Source of the DNA: Burkholderia latens
Lineage (GTDB): Bacteria; Pseudomonadota; Gammaproteobacteria; Burkholderiales; Burkholderiaceae
Assembly: GCF_902499045.1 (NCBI RefSeq)
Contig: NZ_CABVPL010000002.1
Coordinates: 62,001-126,000, forward strand
Direction: 5' to 3'
Length of the DNA stretch: 64,000 nt
In this document: in pieces, positions 40,828-50,550 of the stretch
Position numbering within the stretch: position 1 is the stretch's first letter
How the letters are laid out: each line of letters begins with the position of its first letter
Made by a program: the position numbers and the translations under genes
The notes under the pieces: generated by a model
What the model was told of the DNA's origin: nothing
Database searches by the model: none
What the model saw: the letters and a program-made list of their open reading frames with translations, nothing else

Positions 40828-41568
40828 TTATCTCCACCCCGCCCCCGCCATATACGCGCCGAGCGCGATCAGCCCGACGAAGAAGCAGCGCTTGAACGTC
40901 TTCTCGCTCATCACGCGCCGCGCATATTGCCCGCCGGCCATGCCCGCCAGCGCGGGCACGAGCGCGAGCGCCGACACGCCGAGATCGGCCGTCTGCAGTG
41001 CGCCCGTCACGCGCAGCTGCAAGCCGAGCACGATCGTCGATGCGGTAAACGACAGCCCGAGCGCCTGAATCAGGTCGTCCTTCGACAAGCGCAGTGCCTG
41101 CAGATACGGCACGGCCGGTACGACGAACACGCCGGTTGCGGCAGTGACGACGCCCGTCAGGTAGCCGATCGCGGCCGACAACCACTTTTCGTGGCGTCCC
41201 GGCGCGGGCAACCGCGCAGCCGCCAGCCCCCACAGCCCGTAAATCGCGAGCACGAAGCCGAGCGCCGCGTGCGTCCACGTGCTGCCGGCCGCGAGCGCCG
41301 GCAACCCGCCCGTCAGCGTGCCGACGGTCAGGCCGGCAAGCAGCGGCCATAGCCGGCGCAGCAGCGCGCCGAACGACGGGCCGAGCCACAACTGCCACAC
41401 ATTGGTGATGAGCGACGGTACGAGCAGCAGGCTCGCCGCGGCCGACGGCGGCATCGCGAGCGTCAGCAGCCCCATCGCGATCGTCGGCAGGCCGAGCCCG
41501 ATCATTCCCTTCACCGCGCCGGCCAGCAGGAAAACCAGCGCGATGATCGTCGGCGTGTGCATTTCCAT
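40828..41568 (-). CDS. TauE/SafE-family sulfite/organosulfur anion exporter
   Basis: A 246-residue inner-membrane permease with about eight hydrophobic segments. The two internal repeats typical of TauE/SafE can be seen: LVFLLAGAVKGMIGLGLPTI near the N-terminus and YLTGVVTAATGVFVVPAVPY in the second half. ATG 41568 opens directly into the first helix. It lies 308 bases downstream of the aldo/keto reductase gene on the same strand. Members export sulfite, sulfoacetate or related anions, and the actual substrate is not evident. No direct link to the sulfur cluster at 48-52 kb can be shown. Confidence 0.88.
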   Translation of the reverse strand: MEMHTPTIIALVFLLAGAVKGMIGLGLPTIAMGLLTLAMPPSAAASLLLVPSLITNVWQLWLGPSFGALLRRLWPLLAGLTVGTLTGGLPALAAGSTWTHAALGFVLAIYGLWGLAAARLPAPGRHEKWLSAAIGYLTGVVTAATGVFVVPAVPYLQALRLSKDDLIQALGLSFTASTIVLGLQLRVTGALQTADLGVSALALVPALAGMAGGQYARRVMSEKTFKRCFFVGLIALGAYMAGAGWR

Positions 41569-41876
41569 GAAAGGCGTTCCGTCCGGTTGAATACGGCGCC
41601 GATGATGAATCACGATCACACCGCCGACCATCTGGTTTTGCCTGACGCTGCCTCGGGCCCGCGGGGACGGGCGGCCGGTGCGCCGTTCTGCGAGCCGTCC
41701 GCAGATCGGTGCGTCAGTCGGCCCGGCTTTCGGTCCGCAAAACCGGCGAGTTCGTCCGCCGATCGGCACGTTCACCCGCCAGACTTGCCGCCTGCAAAAA
41801 CCCGCCGCCCTTCAGCCGGTACGCACGCCGCCCGCCACCTTCCGTGCGCGAACCGCACGCCCACGCTGCTCATCGC
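41569..41876. other. intergenic region, no gene seen
   Basis: These 308 bases separate the aldo/keto reductase stop from the TauE/SafE start, both on the minus strand. Open frames are Arg/Pro-rich and without ribosome binding sites. I see no hairpin terminator or clear promoter. Confidence 0.4.
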
Positions 41877-42893
41877 TCACGCGCGATGCGCCGGCCCACG
41901 CCCTTGCTCGCTATCGAGGTGCGCCATCTGCGCGGCCGGATAACGCTCGCCGGCAGCCGCCCCGGCGGGAACCGCCGCTTCGATGCGCGACAGATCATCG
42001 ACCGTTAGTTGCAATCGAGGGGCCAGCAGCGCGTCCTGGAGTTGCGTGCGCTTGCGCGCGCCGACCAGCGGCACGATGTCGCGGCCGCGCGACAACGCCC
42101 ACGCGATCGCGATTTGCGCCGGATTGCTGCCCTTTTCGTCCGCGATCGCGCGCAGCGCATCGACCAGCGCGAGATTGTGCGTGAGGTTCTCGCCCTGGAA
42201 ACGCGGGCTGGCCGCGCGGAAATCGCGCGCGCCCTGCCGTGCCGCGCTCCAGCCGCCGCCGAGCAGCCCGCGCGACAGCACGCCATACGCGGTCACGCCG
42301 ATCCCGAGTTCACGGCAAGCGGGCAGGATGCCCGCTTCGATCCCGCGCGACAGCAGCGAGTATTCGATCTGCAGATCGGCGATCGGCGCGACGGCCGCCG
42401 CGCGGCGGATCGTGTCCGCGCCCACTTCCGACAGCCCGATATGGCGCACGTAGCCGGCCTTCACGAGATCGGCGATCGCGCCGACCGTGTCCTCGATCGG
42501 CACCGCGGGATCGACGCGGGCCGGCCGGTAGATGTCGATATGGTCGGTGCCGAGCCGCTTCAGCGAATACGCGACGAAGTTCCGGATCGCCTGCGGCCGC
42601 GCGTCGTAGCCGGCGAACGCGCCCGCCGGGTCGCGCAATGCGCCGAACTTCACGCTGATCAGCACCTGCTCGCGCGTGCGGCCGCGCAGCGCGTCGCGGA
42701 TCAGCATCTCGTTGTCGCCCATCCCGTAGAAGTCGCCCGTATCGAGCAGCGTGATCCCGTTGTCGAGCGCCGCGTGCAGCGTCGCGATGCTTTCGTCGCG
42801 ATCCGCCGGTCCGTAAAGATCCGACATCCCCATGCAGCCGAGCCCGATCGCCGAAACCTGCGGGCCCGTGCGGCCCAGTTGACGCTTGTCCAT
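41877..42893 (-). CDS. aldo/keto reductase
   Basis: A 338-residue cytosolic NADPH-dependent oxidoreductase with a TIM-barrel fold. The N-terminal [20 protein letters not shown], the catalytic Asp and Tyr in [14 protein letters not shown], the catalytic Lys in LISVKFGAL, and NADPH-site residues near [18 protein letters not shown] are present. The position usually occupied by the catalytic His (YQHRVDP-type motif) reads YRPARVDP, so His is replaced by Ala. Some AKR subfamilies carry such changes, and the rate or substrate may differ. It is divergent from the LysR gene at 43035, its probable regulator. Confidence 0.9.
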   Translation of the reverse strand: MDKRQLGRTGPQVSAIGLGCMGMSDLYGPADRDESIATLHAALDNGITLLDTGDFYGMGDNEMLIRDALRGRTREQVLISVKFGALRDPAGAFAGYDARPQAIRNFVAYSLKRLGTDHIDIYRPARVDPAVPIEDTVGAIADLVKAGYVRHIGLSEVGADTIRRAAAVAPIADLQIEYSLLSRGIEAGILPACRELGIGVTAYGVLSRGLLGGGWSAARQGARDFRAASPRFQGENLTHNLALVDALRAIADEKGSNPAQIAIAWALSRGRDIVPLVGARKRTQLQDALLAPRLQLTVDDLSRIEAAVPAGAAAGERYPAAQMAHLDSEQGRGPAHRA

Positions 42894-43034
42894 GTCCGTG
42901 TCCTCGCGGTGGTGACTGAATGAACCGGATTCTGGACGCATCGCCGCGCGCGATAAACGCGAAACGCCCAACCAATTCATTCGACGCTGATTAACAATGG
43001 AGCCTGTTCCAATTCGCCCCGCTCCCGCCCCCGC

Positions 43035-43946
43035 ATGGACCACCTGCAAGCAATGCGCATCTTTGCGCGCGTCGCCCATCTCGGCAGCTTCACGAAAGCG
43101 GCCGAGCAACTGCAATTGCCGCGTCCGACGGTCAGCAACGCCGTCCAGTATCTGGAAAAACACCTGAAGGTGCGCCTGCTGCAGCGGACCACCCGGCGCG
43201 TCGCGCTGACCGCCGAGGGCGCGACCTACTACGAACGCTGCACGCGGCTGCTGGCCGATCTCGACGATGCCGAGACGCTGTTCGACGACGCCGGCGCATC
43301 GCCGCGCGGCGCGATTCGCGTCGACCTGCCCGAGCGCTTCGCGGTGAACCAGGTGATTCCGGCGCTGCCGGACTTCCACGCACGCTATCCCGACCTGCAC
43401 GTCGTGCTCGGCACGACCGACCGCTTCGTCGATCTCGTTGCCGACGGCGTCGACTGCGCGGTGCGGGTCGGCGTGCTGTCCGACACGTCGCTGGTCGCGC
43501 GGCGCATCGGCGAGCTCGCGCAGATCAACTGCGCGTCGCCCGCGTATCTCGCGCAGCACGGCACGCCGCGCTCGCCGGACGATCTGCCGGACCACGTCGC
43601 GGTCGGCTATTTCTCGAGCCGCACGGGCCGCGAACTGGACTGGGAATATCTGGACATGGATTCTGGCGCGCTGCAAACGCTGAAGATGCGCAGCGTCGTC
43701 GCGGTGAACAGCTCGCAGGCGTATCTCGCGTGCTGTGTCGCGGGCCTCGGGCTGATCCAGGCGCCGCGCGAAGGGCTCGCGCCGCTGCTCGAGGACGGCT
43801 CGCTGGTCGAGGTGCTGCCGGAATGGCAGGCGCCGCCGCTGCCGGTGTCGGTCGTGTTTCCGCACAGCCGGCATCTGGCGCCGCGCGTGCGAATTTTCGT
43901 CGACTGGCTCGCGGAAACGCTCGGCGGCCCGCACCAGGCGGGATGA
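43035..43946 (+). CDS. LysR-family transcriptional regulator
   Basis: A 303-residue regulator of the CrgA-like group. The HTH reads [20 protein letters not shown], then [21 protein letters not shown]. The effector domain (about 90-290) begins [20 protein letters not shown] and has [20 protein letters not shown], typical of CrgA-like proteins. It is divergent from the aldo/keto reductase (141 bases between starts), the standard LysR/target arrangement. It probably senses an aldehyde, quinone or similar substrate of that enzyme. Confidence 0.9.
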   Translation: MDHLQAMRIFARVAHLGSFTKAAEQLQLPRPTVSNAVQYLEKHLKVRLLQRTTRRVALTAEGATYYERCTRLLADLDDAETLFDDAGASPRGAIRVDLPERFAVNQVIPALPDFHARYPDLHVVLGTTDRFVDLVADGVDCAVRVGVLSDTSLVARRIGELAQINCASPAYLAQHGTPRSPDDLPDHVAVGYFSSRTGRELDWEYLDMDSGALQTLKMRSVVAVNSSQAYLACCVAGLGLIQAPREGLAPLLEDGSLVEVLPEWQAPPLPVSVVFPHSRHLAPRVRIFVDWLAETLGGPHQAG

Positions 43947-43996
43947 CGGCAGCAGCAGCCGCGCCGTCCGCCGCGCGGCGCCGGCCGGTCAAGACA

Positions 43997-45151
43997 TCAG
44001 AACTTGTGCCGAATCGCGGCGCGCACCGCGAACTGGTTCGCCGACGACGACGGGCCGTCCGTGCCGACCACGTAGCCGCCGTCAGCCGCGGTGCCGGTCT
44101 TGTCGCCACCGACCTTCTGCCACGCGCCCTGCAGGTAGACGTCGGTGCGCTTGGACAGGCTGTAGTCGGCCATCAGCCCGACCGTGTGGTACTTCGGCTT
44201 GAACGAACCGGCCGCGGCGTCGAACTTGCCGTCCGTATACACGTACTGCGCGCCCAGATAGAAATCGGGCGTGAGCTGGTACTTGCCGTTGATCTCGAAG
44301 TTCTGGAACTTGGTCGCGGTCAGCCCGAGGCCCGAGAACGTCGACGCCGGCAGGTACACGGTCGATACCGGGTTCTTCACGTCGGTCTTCGTATAGACGA
44401 AGCCGACCGTCGCCGGGCCGAACGTGTAGTTGATGCCGCCGCCGAAGATGCGCAGGCGGTCGGCGACGAAGTTCGCGTCGTCGGCCGCGATCGCGCCCGC
44501 GCTGCCGACGCCCGGGCTGTTCGCCTGCAGGTACGCGGCCGCGACCTGCAGTCCGGCCAGCGAATACTGCGCGCCGATGCTGTACTGGCGGTTGGCCGAG
44601 AAGCCGGTGCTGTTGCTGAAGCTGTAGGTGCCGCCGGCCGACAGCCCGTTCCAGTCCGGGCTCGCGTACTTGACCGTGTTGTTGACCCGGAACGAGTTGT
44701 CCGTGTTGTCGTTGTCGAACGGATGCGAGAACAGCGTGCCGCCCCAGTTGCCGTTCGCGGTCAGCGGCGCGAGATAGTCGACGACGGAATCGTACTGGCG
44801 GCCGAAGGTCAGCGTGCCGAAGCGCGACGCGCTCAACCCGACGAATGCCTGACGGCCGAACATGCGGCCGCCCTGGTTGAGCCGGCCGTTGTTCACGTCG
44901 AAGCCGTTTTCCAGCGTGAAGACCGCTTTCAGCCCGCCGCCGAGGTCCTCGCTGCCTTTCAGCCCCCAGCGGCTGCCTTGGGCATAGCCGCTCGCGAGTT
45001 GGTAATCCGTTTTTCCGACCCCGTTCACGTTCACGTTGTTCGTGTAGTTGAAGCCTTCGTCGATCAAGCCGTACAGCGTGACGCTGTCCTGTGCGAGCAC
45101 CGGCGCGGCGAAGGCGGCCAGCGCGGCGGCAAAAATGACGTGCTGCTTCAT
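43997..45151 (-). CDS. Gram-negative porin, OpcP/Porin_4 family
   Basis: A 384-residue outer-membrane beta-barrel protein. The signal peptide (residues 1-20, AAPVLA) is followed by QDSVTLYGLIDEGFNYTNNV, the conserved start of Burkholderia porins. Further marks are SRWGLKGSEDLGGGLKAVF, GRQAFVGLSASRFGTLTFGR and the C-terminal AVRAAIRHKF with terminal Phe for BAM recognition. It would form a trimeric 16-strand general diffusion channel. It is monocistronic and divergent from the OpgC-like gene. Several paralogues are usual in the genus. Confidence 0.94.
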   Translation of the reverse strand: MKQHVIFAAALAAFAAPVLAQDSVTLYGLIDEGFNYTNNVNVNGVGKTDYQLASGYAQGSRWGLKGSEDLGGGLKAVFTLENGFDVNNGRLNQGGRMFGRQAFVGLSASRFGTLTFGRQYDSVVDYLAPLTANGNWGGTLFSHPFDNDNTDNSFRVNNTVKYASPDWNGLSAGGTYSFSNSTGFSANRQYSIGAQYSLAGLQVAAAYLQANSPGVGSAGAIAADDANFVADRLRIFGGGINYTFGPATVGFVYTKTDVKNPVSTVYLPASTFSGLGLTATKFQNFEINGKYQLTPDFYLGAQYVYTDGKFDAAAGSFKPKYHTVGLMADYSLSKRTDVYLQGAWQKVGGDKTGTAADGGYVVGTDGPSSSANQFAVRAAIRHKF

Positions 45152-45529
45152 GACGAATCTCCGGAGCCGGGGCCGGGCAGGCCATTCGCCCGGCGCTTGT
45201 TTGGTCTGTTTATAGGGTGGCCCGCAGGGCGGACAACGCGGTGTGCGGCCGCGAGGACAAAATGGTGTCACGTCGCAAATCGCTCGTCCATCGGCGCGTG
45301 GGCGCGGCCGGCAAAGCGTTGCGCTGCTCCAACTGCGCGGTCGGCGTCGCCGTCCGGACGCCCTTGCCGGATACGGCGGCCCGGCCCGCCATCCGCGTAA
45401 ACCCTAGCAGCGGCGCATCGGTGGCACAATGCGCATCCGTTCGTCATTTCTTCACGAAGTCATGCTTGACCCCGATTCACGCGCGGCACGTGCCCGCCGC
45501 GCACGCGGCGCGCGCCGGGAGGCGGCCCG
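45152..45529. other. divergent region between porin and OpgC-like gene
   Basis: This region of 378 bases contains the promoters of both genes. Frames inside are Arg/Pro-rich with no recognisable product. GGGAGG just before 45530 is the ribosome binding site of the plus-strand gene. Confidence 0.4.
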
Positions 45530-46633
45530 ATGACCGCCGCCGCCCGGGCCGGCCGCTACGCCGAGCTCGACTTCTTCCGCGGCCTCGTGCTGCTCGTGAT
45601 CGTCGTCGATCATATCGGCGGCAGCATCCTGTCGCGCGTCACGCTGCACGCATACGCGCTGTGCGACGCGGCCGAAGTGTTCGTGTTCCTCGGCGGCTTC
45701 GCGACCGCCATCGCGTACAACTCGCTCGCCGAGCGGCACGACGAGGCCGCCGCGCGCCAGCGCTTCATCCGGCGCGCGTTCGAGATCTACCGCGCGTTCC
45801 TCGTGACGGCCGGCCTGATGCTGCTGATCACCGCCGTGCTGAACGCGTTCGCGATCGACGGCCCGAACATGCCGACCAACGATCTCGACGGCCTGCTGCA
45901 CAAGCCGCTCGCCGCGCTGCGCGACATCCTGCTGTTCCGCCGCCAGCCGTATCTCGCGTCGGTGCTGCCGATGTATGCGTTCTTCGCGCTCCTCGTGCCG
46001 CTCGCGCTGCCGCTCGCGCGCACGCAGCCATGGCTGATGCTCGCGTTCAGTGCGTCGCTGTGGTACGCGGCGCCGCACGCCGCGCGCTTCCTGCCGACCG
46101 TCGAAGGCGCGCCGTGGGACTTCAACCCGTTCGCGTGGCAGTTCCTGTTCGTGCTCGGCGTGATCGCGCGCTGCCAGCCCGTCTACCAGACGCTCGCGCC
46201 GAAACCGCAAGGCTGGCTGCTGACGGCCGCGGCGCTCGCGATCGTCGCGGCCGGCGCGTATTACCGGCTGCGCGTCGAACCATTTCCGACCGATCCGTCG
46301 ATCAAGCAGAACCTCGGCGCGCTGCGGCTCGCGAACTTCCTCGCGATCGCGTGGCTCGCGGCCAAGCTCGTGCACCTCGGCTGGATGAAGAAAGTCGCGC
46401 ATGCGATGCCGTGGATCGGCACGATCGGACGCCAGGGGCTGCTGTGCTTCGTCGCCGGCACCGGCATCTCGCTCGCGGTCGACTCGCTGCTTTACCAGGC
46501 AACCGAAGGCTACCTGAACGTGCCGCTCGGCCTGGCCGCCGACGTCGCCGCGATGGGACTGCTGTATCTCGTCGCGAAGCTCTACACGCCGCTGGTGTCG
46601 CGGCTGCCATTCCCGTTCCGTGCGCGACGATGA
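45530..46633 (+). CDS. OpgC-domain membrane acyltransferase
   Basis: A 367-residue inner-membrane protein with about ten helices. The N-terminal RYAELDFFRGLVLLVIVVDH, with conserved Arg and His, is the signature of OpgC and related acyltransferase-3-like proteins. Other segments are VFVFLGGFATAIAYNSLA and GRQGLLCFVAGTGISLAVDS. OpgC succinylates periplasmic glucans; here opgG and opgH are not present. A secreted esterase gene lies 61 bases downstream on the same strand, so acyl-group transfer and removal may be coupled. Confidence 0.88.
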   Translation: MTAAARAGRYAELDFFRGLVLLVIVVDHIGGSILSRVTLHAYALCDAAEVFVFLGGFATAIAYNSLAERHDEAAARQRFIRRAFEIYRAFLVTAGLMLLITAVLNAFAIDGPNMPTNDLDGLLHKPLAALRDILLFRRQPYLASVLPMYAFFALLVPLALPLARTQPWLMLAFSASLWYAAPHAARFLPTVEGAPWDFNPFAWQFLFVLGVIARCQPVYQTLAPKPQGWLLTAAALAIVAAGAYYRLRVEPFPTDPSIKQNLGALRLANFLAIAWLAAKLVHLGWMKKVAHAMPWIGTIGRQGLLCFVAGTGISLAVDSLLYQATEGYLNVPLGLAADVAAMGLLYLVAKLYTPLVSRLPFPFRARR

Positions 46634-46694
46634 AGCGCCGCACGGTCATATGCCGCTGCTACGATAGCGGCCGCCTCCCCTGAAACGCTTCGCC

Positions 46695-47639
46695 ATGCGC
46701 CGACTCGCCCTTCCGCTCGCCGCCGCCCTGCTCGCCGGCTCTCTCGCCACCGCTCATGCCACGTCGGGCGGGTCCGCGCTCGCGCCGGCGAGCGCCGCGC
46801 CCGCGGCTGCGATTGCGGCGCCCGCAACGGCGGCGCCCGCCGCGCAGGAGCCGCCGGTCAATCCGGGCAGCAGCATCGTGCTGCGTTCGTTCCGGTCGGC
46901 ATCGCTGAAGCGCGACTGGTCTTATACGGTCTACCTGCCGCCCGGCTACAACCCGGAAGGCGCGCGCTATCCGGTGCTGTACCTGCTGCACGGCAACGCC
47001 GGCAACGCGAACGACTGGATCACGCAGGGCCGGCTGCAGGCGACCGCCGACACGCTGATCGAGCGCCACGAGATCCCGCCCGTCGTGATCGTGATGCCGC
47101 AAGGCGGTACCGACTGGTATGTCGACCGCAAGGAGAAGATGCAGAGCGCGTTCCTGAACGACCTGCTGCCGGAAGTCGAAGCGCACTTCGCGGTGTCGAA
47201 CCAGCGCGCGGGCCGCGCGATCGGCGGCGTGTCGATGGGCGGCTTCGGCGCGCTGCGCTTCTCGCTGCTCGAGCCGGGCCTGTTCTGCGGCGCGATGCTG
47301 CTGAGCCCCGCGATCTATGCGAACGAGCCGCCGCTCAATTCCGCCGCGCGCTATGTCGGCGTGTTCGGCGAACGGCAGTTCGATCCGCGCGTGTGGCACG
47401 AACTCAATTACCCGGCGCTGATGCGCGGCTATTTCGCGCGCACGTGGCGCGTGCCGATGTTCATCGCGGCCGGCGACGACGACCTGACGATCCAGGCCGA
47501 ATCGAGCCTGCTGTATACGCAACTGCGCCGCGCGCAGAATCCGGCCGAGCTGCGCATCGTCGACGGCGGCCATACGTGGGACGTGTGGCGCGGCTTGCTC
47601 GGATACGGCTTGAAGTACGCGCTGGAGTGCGTGAAGTAA
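46695..47639 (+). CDS. secreted esterase, alpha/beta hydrolase (esterase D/feruloyl esterase-like)
   Basis: A 314-residue protein with a signal peptide (residues 1-23, ATAHA) and an Ala/Pro linker. The catalytic domain has SYTVYLPPGYNPEGARYPVL, the oxyanion-region YLLHGNAGNANDW, the nucleophile elbow GVSMGGFGALRF (Ser), AAGDDDLTIQAESS with the probable acid Asp and DGGHTWDVWRG with catalytic His. It resembles family 1 carbohydrate esterases and mycolyltransferase-like folds. It lies 61 bases after the OpgC-like gene in the same direction and is probably co-transcribed. The substrate is unknown; a periplasmic acylated glycan is plausible. Confidence 0.88.
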   Translation: MRRLALPLAAALLAGSLATAHATSGGSALAPASAAPAAAIAAPATAAPAAQEPPVNPGSSIVLRSFRSASLKRDWSYTVYLPPGYNPEGARYPVLYLLHGNAGNANDWITQGRLQATADTLIERHEIPPVVIVMPQGGTDWYVDRKEKMQSAFLNDLLPEVEAHFAVSNQRAGRAIGGVSMGGFGALRFSLLEPGLFCGAMLLSPAIYANEPPLNSAARYVGVFGERQFDPRVWHELNYPALMRGYFARTWRVPMFIAAGDDDLTIQAESSLLYTQLRRAQNPAELRIVDGGHTWDVWRGLLGYGLKYALECVK

Positions 47640-47757
47640 CGACGCTGCGTCACGCGCGCGGCAGTTGCGCGCCGGCAGCCTGACGCTTCACGCGCGGCGG
47701 GATGCGGGACGCGCGACGCACGGCGAGCACGCGCGGCGCTCGCACCGTGCGCGCGAT

Positions 47758-48996
47758 TCAATTCCACGCATGGCGCGCCGGGCGCACGCCGTTCAGATAG
47801 TAGTTGCCGACGAGGTGATACTTCCACCGCACCGGATCGTGCAGCGTATGCGTGCGCGCATTGCGCCAGTGCCGATCGAGATTGTGTTCGGCGAGCGTCG
47901 ATTGCGTGCCGGCGAGCTCGAACAGCTTCTCGCCCGCGAGCAGCGCGATCTCGGTCGTCAGCACCTTCGCCTCGCCGACCGCGACCGATGCGCGCGCGAC
48001 ATCGTCGTCGCTCACCGCACCGCGTGCGCCGATCTCGTCGAGCGTGCGCGCCGCGCGTTCGAGCAGCGCTTCGGCCGCATGCAGCTGGATATGCAGCCGG
48101 CCGATTTCGCGGACGATCAACGGATCGTCGGTCGCCCGCGCGACGCCGCTGTCGACCCACGGCCGCGTCCGGGTGCGCACGAACGCCTCCGTGTCGGCGA
48201 TGGCCGCCTTCGCGATGCCCGCATCGATCGCGGCCTGGATGATCTGCGACAGCGGACCGTTGAGCGTCGGCTCGTCCGATACGCGCTGCGCGTGCAATAC
48301 GTGCGACGCCGGCACGCGCACGCCGTCGAGCACGACGGTGCCGCTGGCGGTCGTGCGCTGCCCGAAGCCCGACCAGTCGTCGATCACGGTAAGCCCCGGC
48401 GTCGGCTGCGGGACATATGCGAGCCATGCCTGCTGCTGATCGTCGAGGCCGAGCACCGGCACATAGTGCGCGAACAGCGCACCGGTCGAATAGAACTTCG
48501 TGCCGTCGACGACGTAATCGTCGCCATCGCGCCGTACGCGCGTCTTCAGGTCGAGCACGTGCTTCGTGCCCTTCTCCGAGAAACCGTTGCCGAAGCGCTT
48601 GCCGCTCAGGATTTCGGCGAAGAAATAGCGCTTTTGCGCGTCGGTGCCGGCCAGCGCGATCACGTCGACGAGCCCGAAGTGGTTCTGCGGCAATTGCCCG
48701 AGCGACGCATCGGCTGCCGCGACGATCTTGATCACCTCGGTGAGCGTCACGTTCGATACGCCCGCGCCGCCGTACGCCTTCGGCACCGTGATCGCCCACA
48801 GTCCCGACTGCGAGAACCACTCGATCTCGTCGCGCGGCAGGCGGCGCTCGCGATCGCGCTCGGACGCGCCTTCCGCGAGCCGCTGCGCGAGCGCATGCGC
48901 GGCCGCGATCGCCTGCGCGTCGTCGGCGATCACGCGGGCCACCCGCGGCCTGGCTTCGGCCGGCCGCGCCTGAATCGTCGCGCTCGTATCTGACAT
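47758..48996 (-). CDS. SfnB-like flavin-dependent sulfur-acquisition oxidoreductase (acyl-CoA dehydrogenase fold)
   Basis: A 412-residue cytosolic flavoenzyme. The N-terminal helical domain includes WFSQSGLWAITVPKAYGGAG. The middle strand domain includes RFGNGFSEKGTKHVLDLKTR and YVVDGTKFYSTGALFAHYVP. The C-terminal helices end with LDRHWRNARTHTLHDPVRWK, the pattern of SfnB/DszC monooxygenases rather than true acyl-CoA dehydrogenases, as the catalytic Glu is absent. ATG 48996 with AGGAGAG is preferred over 49029. It is divergent from two further flavin-dependent genes and probably helps release sulfur from sulfones or sulfonates during sulfate limitation. Confidence 0.87.
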   Translation of the reverse strand: MSDTSATIQARPAEARPRVARVIADDAQAIAAAHALAQRLAEGASERDRERRLPRDEIEWFSQSGLWAITVPKAYGGAGVSNVTLTEVIKIVAAADASLGQLPQNHFGLVDVIALAGTDAQKRYFFAEILSGKRFGNGFSEKGTKHVLDLKTRVRRDGDDYVVDGTKFYSTGALFAHYVPVLGLDDQQQAWLAYVPQPTPGLTVIDDWSGFGQRTTASGTVVLDGVRVPASHVLHAQRVSDEPTLNGPLSQIIQAAIDAGIAKAAIADTEAFVRTRTRPWVDSGVARATDDPLIVREIGRLHIQLHAAEALLERAARTLDEIGARGAVSDDDVARASVAVGEAKVLTTEIALLAGEKLFELAGTQSTLAEHNLDRHWRNARTHTLHDPVRWKYHLVGNYYLNGVRPARHAWN

Positions 48997-49290
48997 CAGG
49001 CTCTCCTGTCGAATGACGAAAGCATTCAATCTAGCAGCGCGCCGCGGGCCGGCAAACCGAGCGATTCTCGTAACGATATTCCTTCGGATCGCAAACGATA
49101 TTGCACGGCGCGGCGCTCGGCACCGCGCTTGCGCAGCGCAATCGATGCACGAGCGTCGCCGCGTCCGCTCACCGGTGTACGTAATGCGCAGTGGCGATAT
49201 CGATCTGCGAATCCGTTATTGGAACACACACGTCGCGCTTCCTATACTGGCCTCCCGGTGCAAACGGCCCCGCCCTTCGAGGAATCCCGC
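48997..49290. promoter_or_regulatory. divergent promoter region of the organosulfur cluster
   Basis: On the plus strand, TTGGAA (49219-49224) and TATACT (49243-49248) are spaced by 18 bases. CGGCACCGCGCTTGC (49118-49132) fits the -24/-12 sigma-54 spacing, with GG and GC at the right places but two mismatches. Towards the minus-strand gene lie two copies of AACGATATT (49072-49080 and 49094-49102), 22 bases apart on the same helix face. Confidence 0.45.
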
Positions 49291-50550
49291 ATGACTTCGT
49301 CGCACGCAGATCCCGCTCTTTCCATCGGCACCGACTACGATGCGCTCGCGAGCCGGTTTCGCCCGATATTCGACCGGATCGCCGCCGGCACTGCCGAGCG
49401 CGAACGCCGCCGAGAACTGCCGCACGAAGCGATCGGCTGGCTGAAGGCCGCGGGTTTCGGCGCGGTCCGGCTGCCGGTGCGTGACGGCGGCGCCGGCGCA
49501 TCGCTGCCGCAGCTGTTCCAGTTGCTCACCGAGCTCGCGACCGCCGATTCCAATTTGCCGCAGGCATTGCGCGGCCACTTCGCGTTCGTCGAGGACTGGC
49601 TCAACGCACCGCCCGGACCGCAGCGCACCACGTGGCTCGACCGCTTCGCGAGCGGCCAGCTCGTCGGCAATGCGTGGTCGGAAGCCGGCGACGTCCCGCT
49701 CGGCCAGACCATCACCCAGGTATCGGAGAAAAACGGACGGCTCGTGCTGAACGGCCGCAAGTTCTACAGCACCGGCAGCCTGTTCGCGGACTGGATCGAC
49801 GTGTTCGCGCAGCGCCAGCACGACGGCAGCGACGTGATCGTCGCGGTCGCAACGACCCAGCCCGGCGTGATACTCGAAGACGACTGGGACGGCTTCGGGC
49901 AGCGCACGACCGGCAGCGGCACGACGCGCTTCGAAGATGCGGCGGTCGACGCGGATCACGTGATCGACTTCGCGCGCCGCTTCAAGTATCAGACCGCGTT
50001 CTACCAGCTGTTCCACGTCGCGACGCTGGCCGGCATCGGCCATGCGATCGTGCGTGATGCGGGCGAACTGGTACGCAACCGCACGCGCGTGTACAGCCAC
50101 GGCAACGCCGCGCGCGCCGGCGACGACGCGCAGCTTCAGCAGGTGATCGGCGAGATCGCGTCGTGGGCGTACGCGGCCGATGCGCTCGCGCTGCGTGCCG
50201 CGCAGCCGCTGCAGCAGGCGTATCTCGCGCGCTTCGGCAACGACGACGCGGCCGAACATGCGGCGAACGTCGCCGCCGAAATCGAATCCGCGCAGAGCCA
50301 GCTCGTCGTGTCGGAACTCGTGCTGCGCGCGGCGACGCGCCTGTTCGATGCGCTCGGCGCGTCAGCGACGCGCAGCACGACCGCGCTCGATCGTCACTGG
50401 CGCAACGCGCGCACGGTGTCGTCGCACAATCCGCTCGTCTACAAGGCGCGGATCGTCGGCGACTGGGTGATCAACGGGCGCACGCCGCCGTTCGTGTGGC
50501 GCGTCGGCAATGGCGCCGCCGCCGGCACGGCAACGGAGGCCGCGCAATGA
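49291..50550 (+). CDS. DszC/SfnB-type flavin-dependent monooxygenase (acyl-CoA dehydrogenase fold)
   Basis: A 419-residue cytosolic enzyme. Features are LPHEAIGWLKAAGFGAVRLP in the N-terminal domain, LNGRKFYSTGSLFADWIDVF and DDWDGFGQRTTGSGTTRFED in the middle, and STTALDRHWRNARTVSSHNP at the end. These place it with DszC, which oxygenates sulfur with FMNH2 from a separate reductase. ATG 49291 has GAGGAA upstream. The stop overlaps the next ATG (ATGA at 50547), so it is coupled to the NtaA/DszA-like gene. No flavin reductase gene is nearby. Confidence 0.87.
   Translation: MTSSHADPALSIGTDYDALASRFRPIFDRIAAGTAERERRRELPHEAIGWLKAAGFGAVRLPVRDGGAGASLPQLFQLLTELATADSNLPQALRGHFAFVEDWLNAPPGPQRTTWLDRFASGQLVGNAWSEAGDVPLGQTITQVSEKNGRLVLNGRKFYSTGSLFADWIDVFAQRQHDGSDVIVAVATTQPGVILEDDWDGFGQRTTGSGTTRFEDAAVDADHVIDFARRFKYQTAFYQLFHVATLAGIGHAIVRDAGELVRNRTRVYSHGNAARAGDDAQLQQVIGEIASWAYAADALALRAAQPLQQAYLARFGNDDAAEHAANVAAEIESAQSQLVVSELVLRAATRLFDALGASATRSTTALDRHWRNARTVSSHNPLVYKARIVGDWVINGRTPPFVWRVGNGAAAGTATEAAQ

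Noticed and set aside
43730-45400. 556-codon plus-strand frame opposite the porin gene
   Set aside because: Antisense of a clear porin with signal peptide and C-terminal Phe; the plus frame has no domain.
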